Positions 33,548-42,426 of a stretch of 64,000 bases of DNA are shown here, piece after piece. The notes under the pieces are model-generated. The model was given only the letters and a program-made list of their open reading frames with translations, searched no databases and was not told the origin of the DNA. The position numbers and the translations under genes are program-made. The DNA comes from Bacteroidales bacterium (lineage in GTDB: Bacteria; Bacteroidota; Bacteroidia; Bacteroidales; VadinHA17), in the NCBI GenBank assembly GCA_016715075.1, contig JADKBK010000009.1, positions 62,001 through 126,000 of the forward strand. Direction: 5' to 3'. Within the stretch, counting starts at the first letter, position 1. Each line of letters starts with the position of its first letter.

Positions 33548-34414
33548 ATGGCTGTTATATTAATTACCGGAGCCAATGGACAGCTTGGGAACGAGCTTAA
33601 AGTGGTGTCAAAAAATTTTTACGGCTACGACTTCATTTTCACTGATATTGATACTCTCGATATAACAGATCCGCTGCAGCTCTCTGCCCTGATAGTGAAT
33701 TCCCGCCCGGATTGGATAATCAATTGTGCTGCCTATATCCTTGTTGACAAGGCCGAGCATGAACCGGAAAAGGCATTTGCAATAAATTCTCTTGCCGTCA
33801 AAAACATAGCTGATGCCATTCAGGGTTCCGAATGCAGGTTTATTCATATATCCACCGATTATGTTTATGATGGAAAAGCATCAGTTCCATACAGTGAACT
33901 TTCCGATACGAATCCTCAAACAGCCTATGGCAGATCAAAGCTTGCCGGGGAAAAATATGCACTGATGCATCCGGGAACAATGGTAATAAGGACCTCCTGG
34001 CTCTATTCTTCCTTTGGAAACAATTTTGTTAAAACAATGCTAAGACACGGAGCTGATAAGCCTTCGCTGCGTGTAGTATTTGACCAGACAGGTTCTCCAA
34101 CTTATGCTGCCGATCTTGCAGAAGCAATTATGTTTATTATTTCCGGAGTCATAAGAAACCATTTTGCTTTCAACGCCGGGATCTATAATTATGCCAACGA
34201 AGGAGTATGCTCATGGTATGATTTTGCGACAGAGATAATCAGTGAAGCGGGGCTTGATTGCATGGTTTATCCTGTTCTTTCCAGCGAGTATAAGCAGGAG
34301 GCTGAAAGGCCATCTTACTCAGTTATGGACAAAAATAAAATAAAAGAGAATTATGGCCTCCCAATTCCATATTGGAGGAACAGCTTATCAAAATGTTTAA
34401 AAATACTGACTTAA
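33548..34414 (+). CDS. rfbD: dTDP-4-dehydrorhamnose reductase
   Basis: An NAD(P)H-dependent short-chain reductase giving dTDP-L-rhamnose. The N-terminus ILITGANGQLGNEL is the Rossmann motif, and the catalytic YGRSKLAGEKYA (YxxxK) is near residue 127. Further blocks are INCAAYILVDKAE and HISTDYVYDG. ATG at 33548 (288 residues), preceded by AAAAAAGGA, is chosen over an in-frame TTG at 33530. Gene three of the operon. rfbB (the 4,6-dehydratase) is missing from this cluster. Confidence 0.95.
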   Translation: MAVILITGANGQLGNELKVVSKNFYGYDFIFTDIDTLDITDPLQLSALIVNSRPDWIINCAAYILVDKAEHEPEKAFAINSLAVKNIADAIQGSECRFIHISTDYVYDGKASVPYSELSDTNPQTAYGRSKLAGEKYALMHPGTMVIRTSWLYSSFGNNFVKTMLRHGADKPSLRVVFDQTGSPTYAADLAEAIMFIISGVIRNHFAFNAGIYNYANEGVCSWYDFATEIISEAGLDCMVYPVLSSEYKQEAERPSYSVMDKNKIKENYGLPIPYWRNSLSKCLKILT

Positions 34415-34418
34415 TACA

Positions 34419-36158
34419 ATGAGTATGATATCAATTGATGCAATCAGAAAGAAAGCCGAAAGCTGGCTTGGAGAAGAGTTCAATGATGAAACACGCCGTG
34501 AGGTCCGTTACCTGCTTGAAAACGATGAAAAAAAGCTCATCGATGCTTTTTACCAGGACCTTGAATTTGGAACAGGCGGACTCAGAGGTATTATGGGTGC
34601 CGGAATTAACAGAATGAATATTTATACCCTGGGTATGGCAACACAGGGTTTGGCTAATTATATAATTAAACAGTGCGGCAGTATTGGCCTTAAAGTAGCC
34701 ATTGCCTATGATTGCAGAAACAACAGCAAGTATTTCGGAGAAACAACAGCTGACATCTTTTCTGCCAATGGGTTCGAGGTCTACCTCTTTGAATCGTTAA
34801 GACCTACACCCGAACTATCCTTTGCTATAAGACATTACAATTGTCATACCGGAGTAGTAATAACTGCGTCTCATAATCCGCCGGAATATAATGGTTATAA
34901 GGCATACTGGAATGATGGAGGTCAGGTTGTTGCTCCTCATGACACCGGGATCATTGAAGAGGTCAGGAAAATAAAGTCTGTCAGTGATATAAAGTTTGAA
35001 AGAAAAAGCGAGAAGATCATACTCATCGGCAAGGAGACAGATGATTTGTTCCTTCATGAGGTTCTCAAGATGAGCATTAATCCCGGGGTGATTAAGAAAT
35101 TCAGCGATTTAGGAATTGTTTACACCCCTATCCATGGCACTGGCGTTAAACTGGTACCACCTGCGCTGAAGATGTTTGGATTCAGCAACATAATAAGTGT
35201 TCCTGAGCAGGATATCAGTGACGGAAATTTTCCGACAGTCAAATCACCGAACCCTGAGGAGCCTGATGCACTCAGAATGGCAATTGAAAAGGCCATAGAG
35301 ACTGGAGCCGAACTGGTAATGGCAACCGACCCCGATGCTGACAGGCTCGGAATAGCTGTGAAAAACAACAAGGGAGAATTCATTCTTCTTAACGGCAACC
35401 AGACAGGAGTTATCCTGATATGGTATATTCTGTCTCAATACAGCGAGAGGAAAAAATATAAAGGGAATGAGTATATAATCAAAACCATTGTTACAACTGA
35501 TCTGCTTGAAAGGATTGCAGAAGGTTATAATGTTGAGTATTTCAATGTTCTTACCGGCTTCAAGTTTTTTGCAGAACTCATAAGGGAGAATGAAGGCAGG
35601 AAAAAATATATAGGCGGTGGCGAGGAAAGTTATGGTTTTCTTCCGGGAGAATACGTCAGGGATAAAGATGCCGTAGCTTCCTGTGCACTCGCAGCAGAGG
35701 CAGCAGCATGGGCAAAAAGCAATGGGAAATCACTTTTTGAACTTCTTCTCGACATTTATGTGAAATATGGATTCTACAAGGAGAAGCTTATCAATATTGT
35801 GAGAAAAGGAAAGGAAGGAGCAGACGAGATAAAAGCTATGATGACAGGCTACAGAAACAGCCCCCCTGAGAAGATTAACAACAACAGGGTCATAAAAATA
35901 AATGATTACGAGAAGCAGATCTCACATGATATTCTGAGCGGGAACAAAACAGCGATCGATCTTATAAAATCGGATGTACTGCAGTTTTTCCTTGAAGACG
36001 GGACAAAAATCTCCATCAGGCCTTCTGGTACAGAACCAAAAATAAAATTCTACTTCAGTGTAAATACTAAACTTTCATCTCCTGAGATGTTCGACGAAAC
36101 CGAAAAAATCCTGGATGGGAGAATAAGTGACATCGTTAGGGATATGAAGCTGTTATAA
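34419..36158 (+). CDS. Phospho-sugar mutase (phosphoglucomutase/phosphomannomutase)
   Basis: An alpha-D-phosphohexomutase of 579 residues, the size of the Bacteroidota/Firmicutes PgcA type. The sugar-binding start FGTGGLRGIMGAG, the phosphoserine loop VVITASHNPPEYNGYKAYW near residue 148, the metal loop ATDPDADRLGIA near 303, the GGGEESYGF sugar loop and the phosphate-binding RPSGTEPKIKFYF near the end are all present. It starts 4 bases after rfbD, so it is part of the operon, where it would feed glucose-1-phosphate to rfbA. Confidence 0.95.
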   Translation: MSMISIDAIRKKAESWLGEEFNDETRREVRYLLENDEKKLIDAFYQDLEFGTGGLRGIMGAGINRMNIYTLGMATQGLANYIIKQCGSIGLKVAIAYDCRNNSKYFGETTADIFSANGFEVYLFESLRPTPELSFAIRHYNCHTGVVITASHNPPEYNGYKAYWNDGGQVVAPHDTGIIEEVRKIKSVSDIKFERKSEKIILIGKETDDLFLHEVLKMSINPGVIKKFSDLGIVYTPIHGTGVKLVPPALKMFGFSNIISVPEQDISDGNFPTVKSPNPEEPDALRMAIEKAIETGAELVMATDPDADRLGIAVKNNKGEFILLNGNQTGVILIWYILSQYSERKKYKGNEYIIKTIVTTDLLERIAEGYNVEYFNVLTGFKFFAELIRENEGRKKYIGGGEESYGFLPGEYVRDKDAVASCALAAEAAAWAKSNGKSLFELLLDIYVKYGFYKEKLINIVRKGKEGADEIKAMMTGYRNSPPEKINNNRVIKINDYEKQISHDILSGNKTAIDLIKSDVLQFFLEDGTKISIRPSGTEPKIKFYFSVNTKLSSPEMFDETEKILDGRISDIVRDMKLL

Positions 36159-36198
36159 TCTGCCATTCTTCCGGGCTAGGAGGTATGGATTACGATAT

Positions 36199-36337
36199 TT
36201 TAACCACGGAGGACACGGAGTATACACGGAAGAACACTGTTCAACTACTTAAATTACTCCGTGTAACTCCGTGCAACTCCGTGGTTAAAAATCTGTGTAA
36301 CTCCGTGCAATACTCCGTGAAACTCCGTGGTTAAAAA
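36199..36337. repeat. Dispersed CACGGAG inverted repeat, copy 3
   Basis: About 139 bases. The left part is TTAACCACGGAGGACACGGAG with ATACACGGAAG, and the right part has repeated ACTCCGTG units ending ACTCCGTGGTTAA. The last, TTAACCACGGAG, pairs perfectly with CTCCGTGGTTAA, occurring twice (near 36277 and 36322), so two alternative hairpins are possible. It lies between convergent genes. Confidence 0.75.
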
Positions 36338-36354
36338 AATAATTCATCCAGATT

Positions 36355-36771
36355 TTAGTCACCAATAATCTTAACAAGAACCCTTTTGCGGCGTTTGCCG
36401 TCGAACTCGCCATAAAAGATCTGTTCCCATGGACCGAAGTCAAGTCTCCCATCACTAACAGCGACTACAACTTCCCTTCCCATCAGGGTTCGTTTGATAT
36501 GTGCATCGGCATTGTCTTCAAAGCCATTATGCTTATACTGCGAATAAGGTTTCTCAGGGGCCAGCTTTTCCAGCCATACCTCAAAGTCGTGATGAAGGCC
36601 GGATTCATCATCATTAATAAATATACTGCTCGTGATATGCATCGCATTTACGAGCAGCAGACCTTCTTTTACACCTGATTCATGGAGACATTTTTCTACC
36701 TGTCCGGTGATATTCAAAAATGCTCTTCTGGTTGGAGTTTCAAACCAGAGTTCCTTTCTATAAGATTTCAT
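36355..36771 (-). CDS. YjbQ family protein (secondary thiamine-phosphate synthase type)
   Basis: A 138-residue protein of the UPF0047/YjbQ family. Recognised by HITSSIFINDDESGLHHDFEVWLEKLAP, the His-rich block near 90-120 (NADAHIKRTLMGREVVVAVSDG) and LDFGPWEQIFYGEFDG, with ending RKRVLVKIIG. Weak thiamine-phosphate synthase activity is reported for the family, but the physiological role is not settled. It stands alone between repeat copy 3 and the helicase gene. Confidence 0.92.
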   Translation of the reverse strand: MKSYRKELWFETPTRRAFLNITGQVEKCLHESGVKEGLLLVNAMHITSSIFINDDESGLHHDFEVWLEKLAPEKPYSQYKHNGFEDNADAHIKRTLMGREVVVAVSDGRLDFGPWEQIFYGEFDGKRRKRVLVKIIGD

Positions 36772-36844
36772 ATCAGTAAAGAATTAAATATTATTAAAAA
36801 TAGTCCAGGTGATATTCCAAACAGGTGAAGATCTGATTGGGTTA

Positions 36845-38266
36845 TCAGCGCGGATCAAAAAAATCTTCAGCGAAATTCACCAGGAAGACTCTGTCAGTGG
36901 ACCTGGTTAAAGCAGTATAGAACCATCGCAGGTAGTCTATTGAGATTTCATTCCTGTTAAACATGCCCTGATCTATAAAGACCCTCTCCCACTGTCCGCC
37001 CTGGGCTTTATGGCAGGTTACGGCGTAGGCGAATTTGATCTGAAGGGCGTTGAAGAAGGGATCTTTTCTTACTGCTTCGTACTGTTTGCGTCTTGTCTTT
37101 ATACTAATATAGTCAGCCAGAACGTTTTGGAAGAGTTCCCTGTTTTTTTCAGATGGCAATGCCGGTGAATCAAGATGAAGCACATCGAGCATTACCTTTG
37201 ACTCAAGTTCAAGATTATAGTCGGGAAACCTCAGGACCATATCAGCAAAGTGGAATCCATATCTCTCCTCATATTTTCGAATCCTTTTTACCTCTGCGAT
37301 ATCTCCGTTGGCAATAAATCCTGTTCCATCCTCCTCATCCCCAATGATAAAGTAATTGTTTTTCACGACCATCACCATATCGCCGGTGCTTATCTCCTCC
37401 TCTCTGTAGAAGATCCTGTTACGGATACCCTGGTTATAACGGTTAGCAAGTTTATTTGAGTTCACAACTATTATTGTTCCTTCCACGCCGCAGGATCCGT
37501 AAGCGGATGAGATCTCGTCAATCAGCTCCTCGCCGCTGAGCCTTGAGACATCATTATAATTAATGCAATCAATTGAAGGATGGACAAGGTCATTATCTGC
37601 GACCTGCAGTCTCAGACGGGTGGCATTCATAAGAACACCTGAGGTCTCACTCTGGCGGACTACCTGTCTCAATTCGCATGTTACCAATCCAAAACCGTAT
37701 CCTCCGAGAGCTGACTGGTCAAGGGCCGGACTGACGGCTGATCCGACAGGAGGAAGCTGAGCGGTATCTCCTACCAGGATGAGTTTGCAGTCGATCCCTG
37801 AATAGACATATTCAATAAGATCGTCCAGCACTCTTCCGCTGCCAAAAACGGAGGTATCACCGGAGGAGTTTGATACCATAGATGCTTCATCTACAATAAA
37901 GAATGTATCCTTATAAAGGTTCCTGTCGAGTGAGAAACTACCCATTCCGTCTTTGGATGATTTCTGCCGGTAAATCTTTTTATGTATTGTGAAAGCGGGC
38001 CGGCCGGAATATGATGATAATACTTTAGCCGCTCTGCCAGTAGGGGCCAGCAGGACTGACTTCATCCTTAACAGATCAAGTGTTTTTACCACCGAACTAA
38101 TTACGCTTGTTTTACCTGTACCGGCATATCCGGTCATAAGAAAAATCACATCATTATTATTATCGCAGATATAGGCTGCAATTTTTTTTAGCGCCTCAGA
38201 CTGGTCATCCGTTGGAATATTCCCCAGGTTATTGCACAAATTGTTATATATGATCGTATCGCGCAT
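36845..38266 (-). CDS. RecD-like AAA helicase
   Basis: A 473-residue superfamily 1B DNA helicase. Walker A is FLMTGYAGTGKTSVISS near residue 48, Walker B FIVDEASMVS, then LVGDTAQLPPVG (motif III), and the C-terminal UvrD_C_2 block VTCHKAQGGQWERVFID with YTALTRS. This is the short stand-alone RecD/Pif1-like form, without RecB or RecC nearby. The ATG at 38266 is used in place of a TTG at 38278. The biological role is probably DNA repair or replication-fork processing, an inference from the family. Confidence 0.9.
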   Translation of the reverse strand: MRDTIIYNNLCNNLGNIPTDDQSEALKKIAAYICDNNNDVIFLMTGYAGTGKTSVISSVVKTLDLLRMKSVLLAPTGRAAKVLSSYSGRPAFTIHKKIYRQKSSKDGMGSFSLDRNLYKDTFFIVDEASMVSNSSGDTSVFGSGRVLDDLIEYVYSGIDCKLILVGDTAQLPPVGSAVSPALDQSALGGYGFGLVTCELRQVVRQSETSGVLMNATRLRLQVADNDLVHPSIDCINYNDVSRLSGEELIDEISSAYGSCGVEGTIIVVNSNKLANRYNQGIRNRIFYREEEISTGDMVMVVKNNYFIIGDEEDGTGFIANGDIAEVKRIRKYEERYGFHFADMVLRFPDYNLELESKVMLDVLHLDSPALPSEKNRELFQNVLADYISIKTRRKQYEAVRKDPFFNALQIKFAYAVTCHKAQGGQWERVFIDQGMFNRNEISIDYLRWFYTALTRSTDRVFLVNFAEDFFDPR

Positions 38267-38398
38267 CAGAGAGGCCAAAATAAGATTGTGATAAAGATTC
38301 TTTTATTACTTTTGATGTAAACTTAAACAAACTTAAATAAAAACCTTTAGCTATAATAGCTGAATAATTATTAAAACCCAAAAACAAAACCTCGGTGA

Positions 38399-38416
38399 TC
38401 CCGATAGCTATCGGGA
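38399..38416. repeat. Perfect 18-bp palindrome TCCCGATAGCTATCGGGA
   Basis: A perfect inverted repeat without loop, directly beside copy 4 of the dispersed repeat, in the gap between the divergent helicase and DUF3822 genes. It could be a protein-binding site or a mobile short palindrome. No binding protein is known to me. Confidence 0.8.
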
Positions 38417-38490
38417 CTCTGTGCAACTCTCTGTAAGTTCTTCTTTTTTTTAACACAGAGAGACACAGAGAAACCCTGAGGTTCACAGAG
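38417..38490. repeat. Dispersed CACAGAG inverted repeat, copy 4
   Basis: The left arm is CTCTGTGCAACTCTCTGTAAG, with TTCTTC and a T-run. The right arm is AACACAGAGAGACACAGAG, then TTCACAGAGG. The same design as copies 1-3. Confidence 0.7.
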
Positions 38491-38527
38491 GGAGAATATA
38501 CATAACTTTTTATCAAAACAGATCAGA

Positions 38528-39370
38528 ATGCCATTTCTCGAATTATTTGATGAAACGCTCGATATAAACTCAACGGAAAACTACGAGTTATCCTTACAGG
38601 TAAGTCCTGATGGTTTTGCATTTTGCCTTCTCGATACCATAAGGAATAAATTTGTCCTCATCCGGGCCTTTGAGCCTGACGAGAATAAGTATTTCAATGC
38701 CGACAGGATAAATGAAATTCTGAAGCAGGATGATTTTCTGACCAGGCGTTACAGGAAAGTCAATGCAGTGATGCCAGCTCCTAAGTTCACAATTGTTCCC
38801 GCTCCCCTGTTTGACCCCGGGAAGAAGGATGATTATTTCACATTCAATCATCTCACAAGTGAAGGCAATACAATAATTTCCAATAAATTATACGATCCAG
38901 ATTCCTTTCTTGTTTTTTCAGTCTCCCGGCAGGTTGTTGAGATACTGAGCAGCTTTCATCCCGGAGTACTGCCCTATCACCAGGTCAAACCACTTTTAAA
39001 CCACATATCTCACAGCAGAAAGAGCATAAATGGCAATTATATACATTTGCATGTAGAGAGGGAGTACTTCAATCTTATAATTTTTGACCACAATCTGATG
39101 AAATTCTGCAATTCATTTAAATACAGAAACATAACAGATATTCTTTATTTTGCGCTTAATGTTTTCAGAAACCTCGGGATAAGTCAGGAGGAGACAATTC
39201 ATTTAAGTGGTCTGACAGAAAAATATGATGACCTTTCATCAAACTTTTCATTATATATCAGGAACGTCAAATTTGCTGAACCGGCAGGTAATTTCACATT
39301 CAGCTATGTATTCAATGACAGCGCCCTGCACAGGTATCTTAATCTATACAGTGTTGTAAATTGCGAATAA
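38528..39370 (+). CDS. DUF3822 family protein
   Basis: A 280-residue protein of the Bacteroidota DUF3822 family, recognised by its length, mixed alpha/beta pattern and place directly before rsmD. Visible stretches include YELSLQVSPDGFAFCLLD, HLHVEREYFNLIIFDH and LYFALNVFRNLGISQEET. The fold resembles a degenerate ASKHA (actin-like) ATPase, in my reading. Function is unknown. Its last codons overlap the TTG start of rsmD, so the two are translated together. Confidence 0.85.
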   Translation: MPFLELFDETLDINSTENYELSLQVSPDGFAFCLLDTIRNKFVLIRAFEPDENKYFNADRINEILKQDDFLTRRYRKVNAVMPAPKFTIVPAPLFDPGKKDDYFTFNHLTSEGNTIISNKLYDPDSFLVFSVSRQVVEILSSFHPGVLPYHQVKPLLNHISHSRKSINGNYIHLHVEREYFNLIIFDHNLMKFCNSFKYRNITDILYFALNVFRNLGISQEETIHLSGLTEKYDDLSSNFSLYIRNVKFAEPAGNFTFSYVFNDSALHRYLNLYSVVNCE

Positions 39371-39933
39371 TAGGGGGAAAATATAAGGGAAGAAGGATTG
39401 ATCCTCCGTCAGACTTCAAGGCCAGGCCCACAACTGACTTTGCCAGGGAGGGACTCTTTAATATTCTGAATAACAGAATTGATTTTGAATCTGTTACAGT
39501 TCTTGACCTTTTTTCAGGGACAGGCAGCATAAGCTATGAGTTTGCATCCAGAGGGGCAACTTCAATACACCTTATCGAGAAGGATATGCGACATATATCC
39601 GGAATAAAGAGAATAATAAGAGAGCTGGATCTGGAAAATATCAAAGTTATCCATATAGATGTGAAGGCATTTCTGAAAACCTGCTCCGTAAAATACGATG
39701 TTGTTTTTGCAGACCCTCCCTATGACCTTCGCTGGCTAAGTGATCTTCCCGATCTTGTCACAGGATCCGGAGTAATAAAGGAGGAGGGTTTTTTTATCCT
39801 GGAACACCCAAAGAACCTGAGCTTTAAGGATCATAAACTGTTCTTTGAGCACCGGAATTACGGGGGGGTGAATTTTAGCTTTTTCAAACCTGAAATACCT
39901 GACCCTATCAGTATTACTCAAGCTCAGGATTAA
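39361..39933 (+). CDS. rsmD: 16S rRNA (guanine-966-N2)-methyltransferase RsmD
   Basis: Methylates G966 of 16S rRNA. A 190-residue class I methyltransferase: MRIIGGKYKGRRIDPP start, RPTTDFAREGLFNIL, SAM motif VLDLFSGTGSISYEFASRG near residue 50, and the catalytic VVFADPPYDL near 117. The start is TTG (39361), overlapping the end of the DUF3822 gene by about 10 bases. No ATG in frame gives a complete N-terminus. Confidence 0.95.
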   Translation: MRIIGGKYKGRRIDPPSDFKARPTTDFAREGLFNILNNRIDFESVTVLDLFSGTGSISYEFASRGATSIHLIEKDMRHISGIKRIIRELDLENIKVIHIDVKAFLKTCSVKYDVVFADPPYDLRWLSDLPDLVTGSGVIKEEGFFILEHPKNLSFKDHKLFFEHRNYGGVNFSFFKPEIPDPISITQAQD

Positions 39934-40004
39934 TGATCAATGAGCTCTGTATCCTTTGAGCTGACAGTGTCCTGCATGAATCACGAAACTTATCTCCTGA
40001 TCCT

Positions 40005-42035
40005 TTAATTCCTGATTATTTTTCTTACAATGCTTCCTCCCGGGGTAACTACTCTAACAAGATATAATCCGCGGGGATAAGAACTCATATCAAGGTTACA
40101 GCATTCCGAATTAATCCGGAGGGTCTGCAATTTAGTCCCCATGATATCATATAGTTCCACGTAAAGCATTATTGTTTCATTCTCAATTGTTAAGAGATCG
40201 TTCACTGGTGAAGGGTATAACCTTAATGAATTGAAATCTTCAATATCATTTACTGATACAAGAAGAGATGAAGCTGCTCTCCAGCTTGAGGCAATGTTGT
40301 TGTCGGACAAGGGGTTGACAAGTTCAAGATAAAGACCATTGGCTTTTACATCGGGCCATGGAGGCAGATCGGAATATTGCACCCTGTCAATTTCGTTCCC
40401 GAAGCCATCACTCAGAATAAGATCCTCACCTGTATTTGAAAGGCTCCTTGTAAACTGGCCTGAAGGATAAAAACCATATTTGGCCATAAACACTTCTGAA
40501 TTACCCGCGAGAATAATGGTTTGTCCGGGATCTGCAATATTGTTTAACCTGAAATTATAAACGAATCCGGTACCTCCGAAATATATTCCGGTCAGGTTTA
40601 CCGCCTCGTTTCCGGTATTTGTTATTTCTATGAATTCCAGATCATTGCTTACAGGAAACATAGCAGAAGTATCCGGGGCATAATTAATTCTTGTTATCAC
40701 TAACGGAGGAATTTCAGGATGATCACAGGAGGAATGGGAACCTATATTGTTTGTAATCCAGTTTATCCTTTGCTGCAGAAAGGTCTTCATACCGGCAATC
40801 TGGGCTGCATGATTTCCCACTGTGCCCCACCGGGTATTTTCCCTGACCACAGCTTCTCCAATATGAGCTGTAACCTGATCGATATCTGATACCAGCGACT
40901 GATAGTTAAAGGGCTTACCTGGTTTGGTCAGCTCGTTCCATCTTTTTGACAGGTAACATTTGAATTTTGCATTATCAAACAGGTCTTTCCAGTACCTTGG
41001 CCCGTCATTACCCCCATCTGAGAATTGCCATACGTCAGTCTTGCTGCGGTCATAACCCCAGAGAAACAAATCGTTACCATATGTAAGGTCGAAATCCCAC
41101 AGCGGCCCTGCCCTGACTTTACCATTCCGGTCCTTGTGATAGAATGTACTGAGTGAGTATCCATCGGCATTTGAAGACAACTCGGTCAGCAGCATGTAAT
41201 CAATAAAAGTGGGGACATCTATAATGGATGGGTATCCGGTTTCAACTGACTGGTTATTTATTTCGGTTGTTCTGGCCAGTTTCAAAAATTCGGACTCGAT
41301 ATAATTATTCTGGGCGGGTGTCACACTCTGGGGATCGGGTGTATGATGAATAAATTGTATATCGTTTGTCCACTGATAGCTTGACATCGTCCATGCGACG
41401 GGATCTCCTCCTGTTGTTTTATCGGATTTGGTGATATAACCGCCTGAAATGTCGGGATAGCTGTTGTCATTAGGGCCTATCTCCAGTATATTAACCCTGT
41501 TTGTAGCCGGCTTGATTTTTTCCAGGAGAAGATAAAGTCCCATATAGTGTCCGTTGATCATCACCTCGCAGAAGACTGTTCTGCTTGCATACTGTCCGAT
41601 CCGGCGCGATAGATTATAGCTCAGATAGTTTCTGATCATGGAGGGATCAAATACATTGCTTTGGAGTATCCAGTCGTTATCGGGAGGGAGGCCGAGAAGG
41701 CTCACATTATTACTTGTTATGCCGTCAGATTTTTTTGTTGAAAAGCCGTACTGTTTTTTATCCAAAGCCTGCGAGCTGGATCCTCTTAATTCTATATTTA
41801 TCTGTCCGTCATAGTTAAGATAGGCAGGTGTTGAGACATCAGTGACATAGTTCCTTAATCCGTCACCCCTGAAAATTATCTTCATTGATGCAATTATCCT
41901 GGGATCATCAGGTATTTCTGCTCCATTGGTATTTATAAGTACGATAGGCAGGTTACTGTCGGTAAACACCTGTGCAGATGATATCCGGAAGAGGAACAGA
42001 AAAATAACTACTGGGTAATAAAGCCTGTTTTTCAT
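40005..42035 (-). CDS. CotH-kinase-family secreted protein with lamin-tail domain and T9SS type A signal
   Basis: A 676-residue exported protein. Signal peptide (residues 1-21, ...FRISSAQ), a CotH kinase-like region (about 50-400: IELRGSSSQALDKKQYGF, YGLYLLLEKI-like HYMGLYLLLEKIKPA, PLWDFDLTYGND), then a lamin-tail domain (about 450-560, NDLEFIEITNTGNEAVNLTG) and a C-terminal type IX sorting domain ending YPRGLYLVRVVTPGGSIVRK. CotH proteins phosphorylate spore-coat proteins in Bacillus, but the role of exported CotH homologues here is unknown. Substrate of the T9SS, so cell surface or secreted. Confidence 0.92.
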   Translation of the reverse strand: MKNRLYYPVVIFLFLFRISSAQVFTDSNLPIVLINTNGAEIPDDPRIIASMKIIFRGDGLRNYVTDVSTPAYLNYDGQINIELRGSSSQALDKKQYGFSTKKSDGITSNNVSLLGLPPDNDWILQSNVFDPSMIRNYLSYNLSRRIGQYASRTVFCEVMINGHYMGLYLLLEKIKPATNRVNILEIGPNDNSYPDISGGYITKSDKTTGGDPVAWTMSSYQWTNDIQFIHHTPDPQSVTPAQNNYIESEFLKLARTTEINNQSVETGYPSIIDVPTFIDYMLLTELSSNADGYSLSTFYHKDRNGKVRAGPLWDFDLTYGNDLFLWGYDRSKTDVWQFSDGGNDGPRYWKDLFDNAKFKCYLSKRWNELTKPGKPFNYQSLVSDIDQVTAHIGEAVVRENTRWGTVGNHAAQIAGMKTFLQQRINWITNNIGSHSSCDHPEIPPLVITRINYAPDTSAMFPVSNDLEFIEITNTGNEAVNLTGIYFGGTGFVYNFRLNNIADPGQTIILAGNSEVFMAKYGFYPSGQFTRSLSNTGEDLILSDGFGNEIDRVQYSDLPPWPDVKANGLYLELVNPLSDNNIASSWRAASSLLVSVNDIEDFNSLRLYPSPVNDLLTIENETIMLYVELYDIMGTKLQTLRINSECCNLDMSSYPRGLYLVRVVTPGGSIVRKIIRN

Positions 42036-42172
42036 TCAATGTATAATGATATCCAAAAGTATTATAATTTTTTTCACTTTAAAATAAAAGAGACCAGGCA
42101 GCATAATTTTATGGTTTTGAAGATTTAGGAATAAGAAGAATTATGCTATAGAATTTTTTTTATAAGATTTAT

Positions 42173-42202
42173 TTTGTGGAGTTAAAAATTAGCTTAATTT
42201 TG
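42173..42202 (+). promoter_or_regulatory. Promoter of tRNA-Asp
   Basis: TTTG (42173-42176), 18 bases, then TAATTTTG (42195-42202), the Bacteroidota -33/-7 pattern. It ends 13 bases before the tRNA, matching a start near the tRNA 5' end. Confidence 0.7.
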
Positions 42203-42215
42203 CAGCGCAATAAAT

Positions 42216-42289
42216 GGTGCGGTAGTTCAGTTGGTTAGAATAACGGCCTGTCACGCCGTGGGTCGCGGGTTCGAGTCCCGTCCGCACCG
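42216..42289 (+). tRNA. tRNA-Asp (anticodon GTC)
   Basis: 74 bases. The acceptor stem GGTGCGG pairs with CCGCACC (42282-42288), with G as discriminator. The D-arm contains AGTTCAGTTGGTTAGAAT. The anticodon arm GGCCTGTCACGCC carries GTC, and the T-arm is GCGGGTTCGAGTCCCGT. The CCA end is not encoded. It reads aspartate codons GAC/GAT. The 68-codon frame at 42231 running through it is spurious. Confidence 0.97.
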
Positions 42290-42303
42290 CAAACAAAAAC
42301 AAA

Positions 42304-42325
42304 AAGCCATGCGTAAGCGTGGCTT
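42304..42325 (+). terminator. Stem-loop after tRNA-Asp
   Basis: AAGCCATGC / GCGTGGCTT with a GTAA loop (a GNRA tetraloop in RNA). One G-U pair. A likely processing or attenuation signal just after tRNA-Asp. Confidence 0.5.
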
Positions 42326-42327
42326 TA

Positions 42328-42390
42328 GTATTTTAAAACCAAAGCGTTGGTCCCGCTCTCGCGGGAACAAAAGCGAAGGTTTTAAAATAC
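42328..42390 (+). repeat. 13-bp inverted repeat enclosing a smaller hairpin
   Basis: The outer stem GTATTTTAAAACC (42328-42340) / GGTTTTAAAATAC (42378-42390) is perfect. Inside is TCCCGC / GCGGGA with a TCTC loop (42351-42366). A two-level fold of this kind is not usual for a plain terminator. Confidence 0.75.
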
Positions 42391-42392
42391 GC

Positions 42393-42424
42393 AAAATGCA
42401 GCTACAGCTGCATTTTTGTTTTTG
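42393..42424 (+). terminator. Intrinsic terminator of the tRNA-Asp transcript
   Basis: AAAATGCAGC (42393-42402) / GCTGCATTTT (42407-42416) with a TACA loop, followed by TGTTTTTG. The T-rich tail makes it a probable rho-independent terminator. Confidence 0.7.
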
Positions 42425-42426
42425 TT

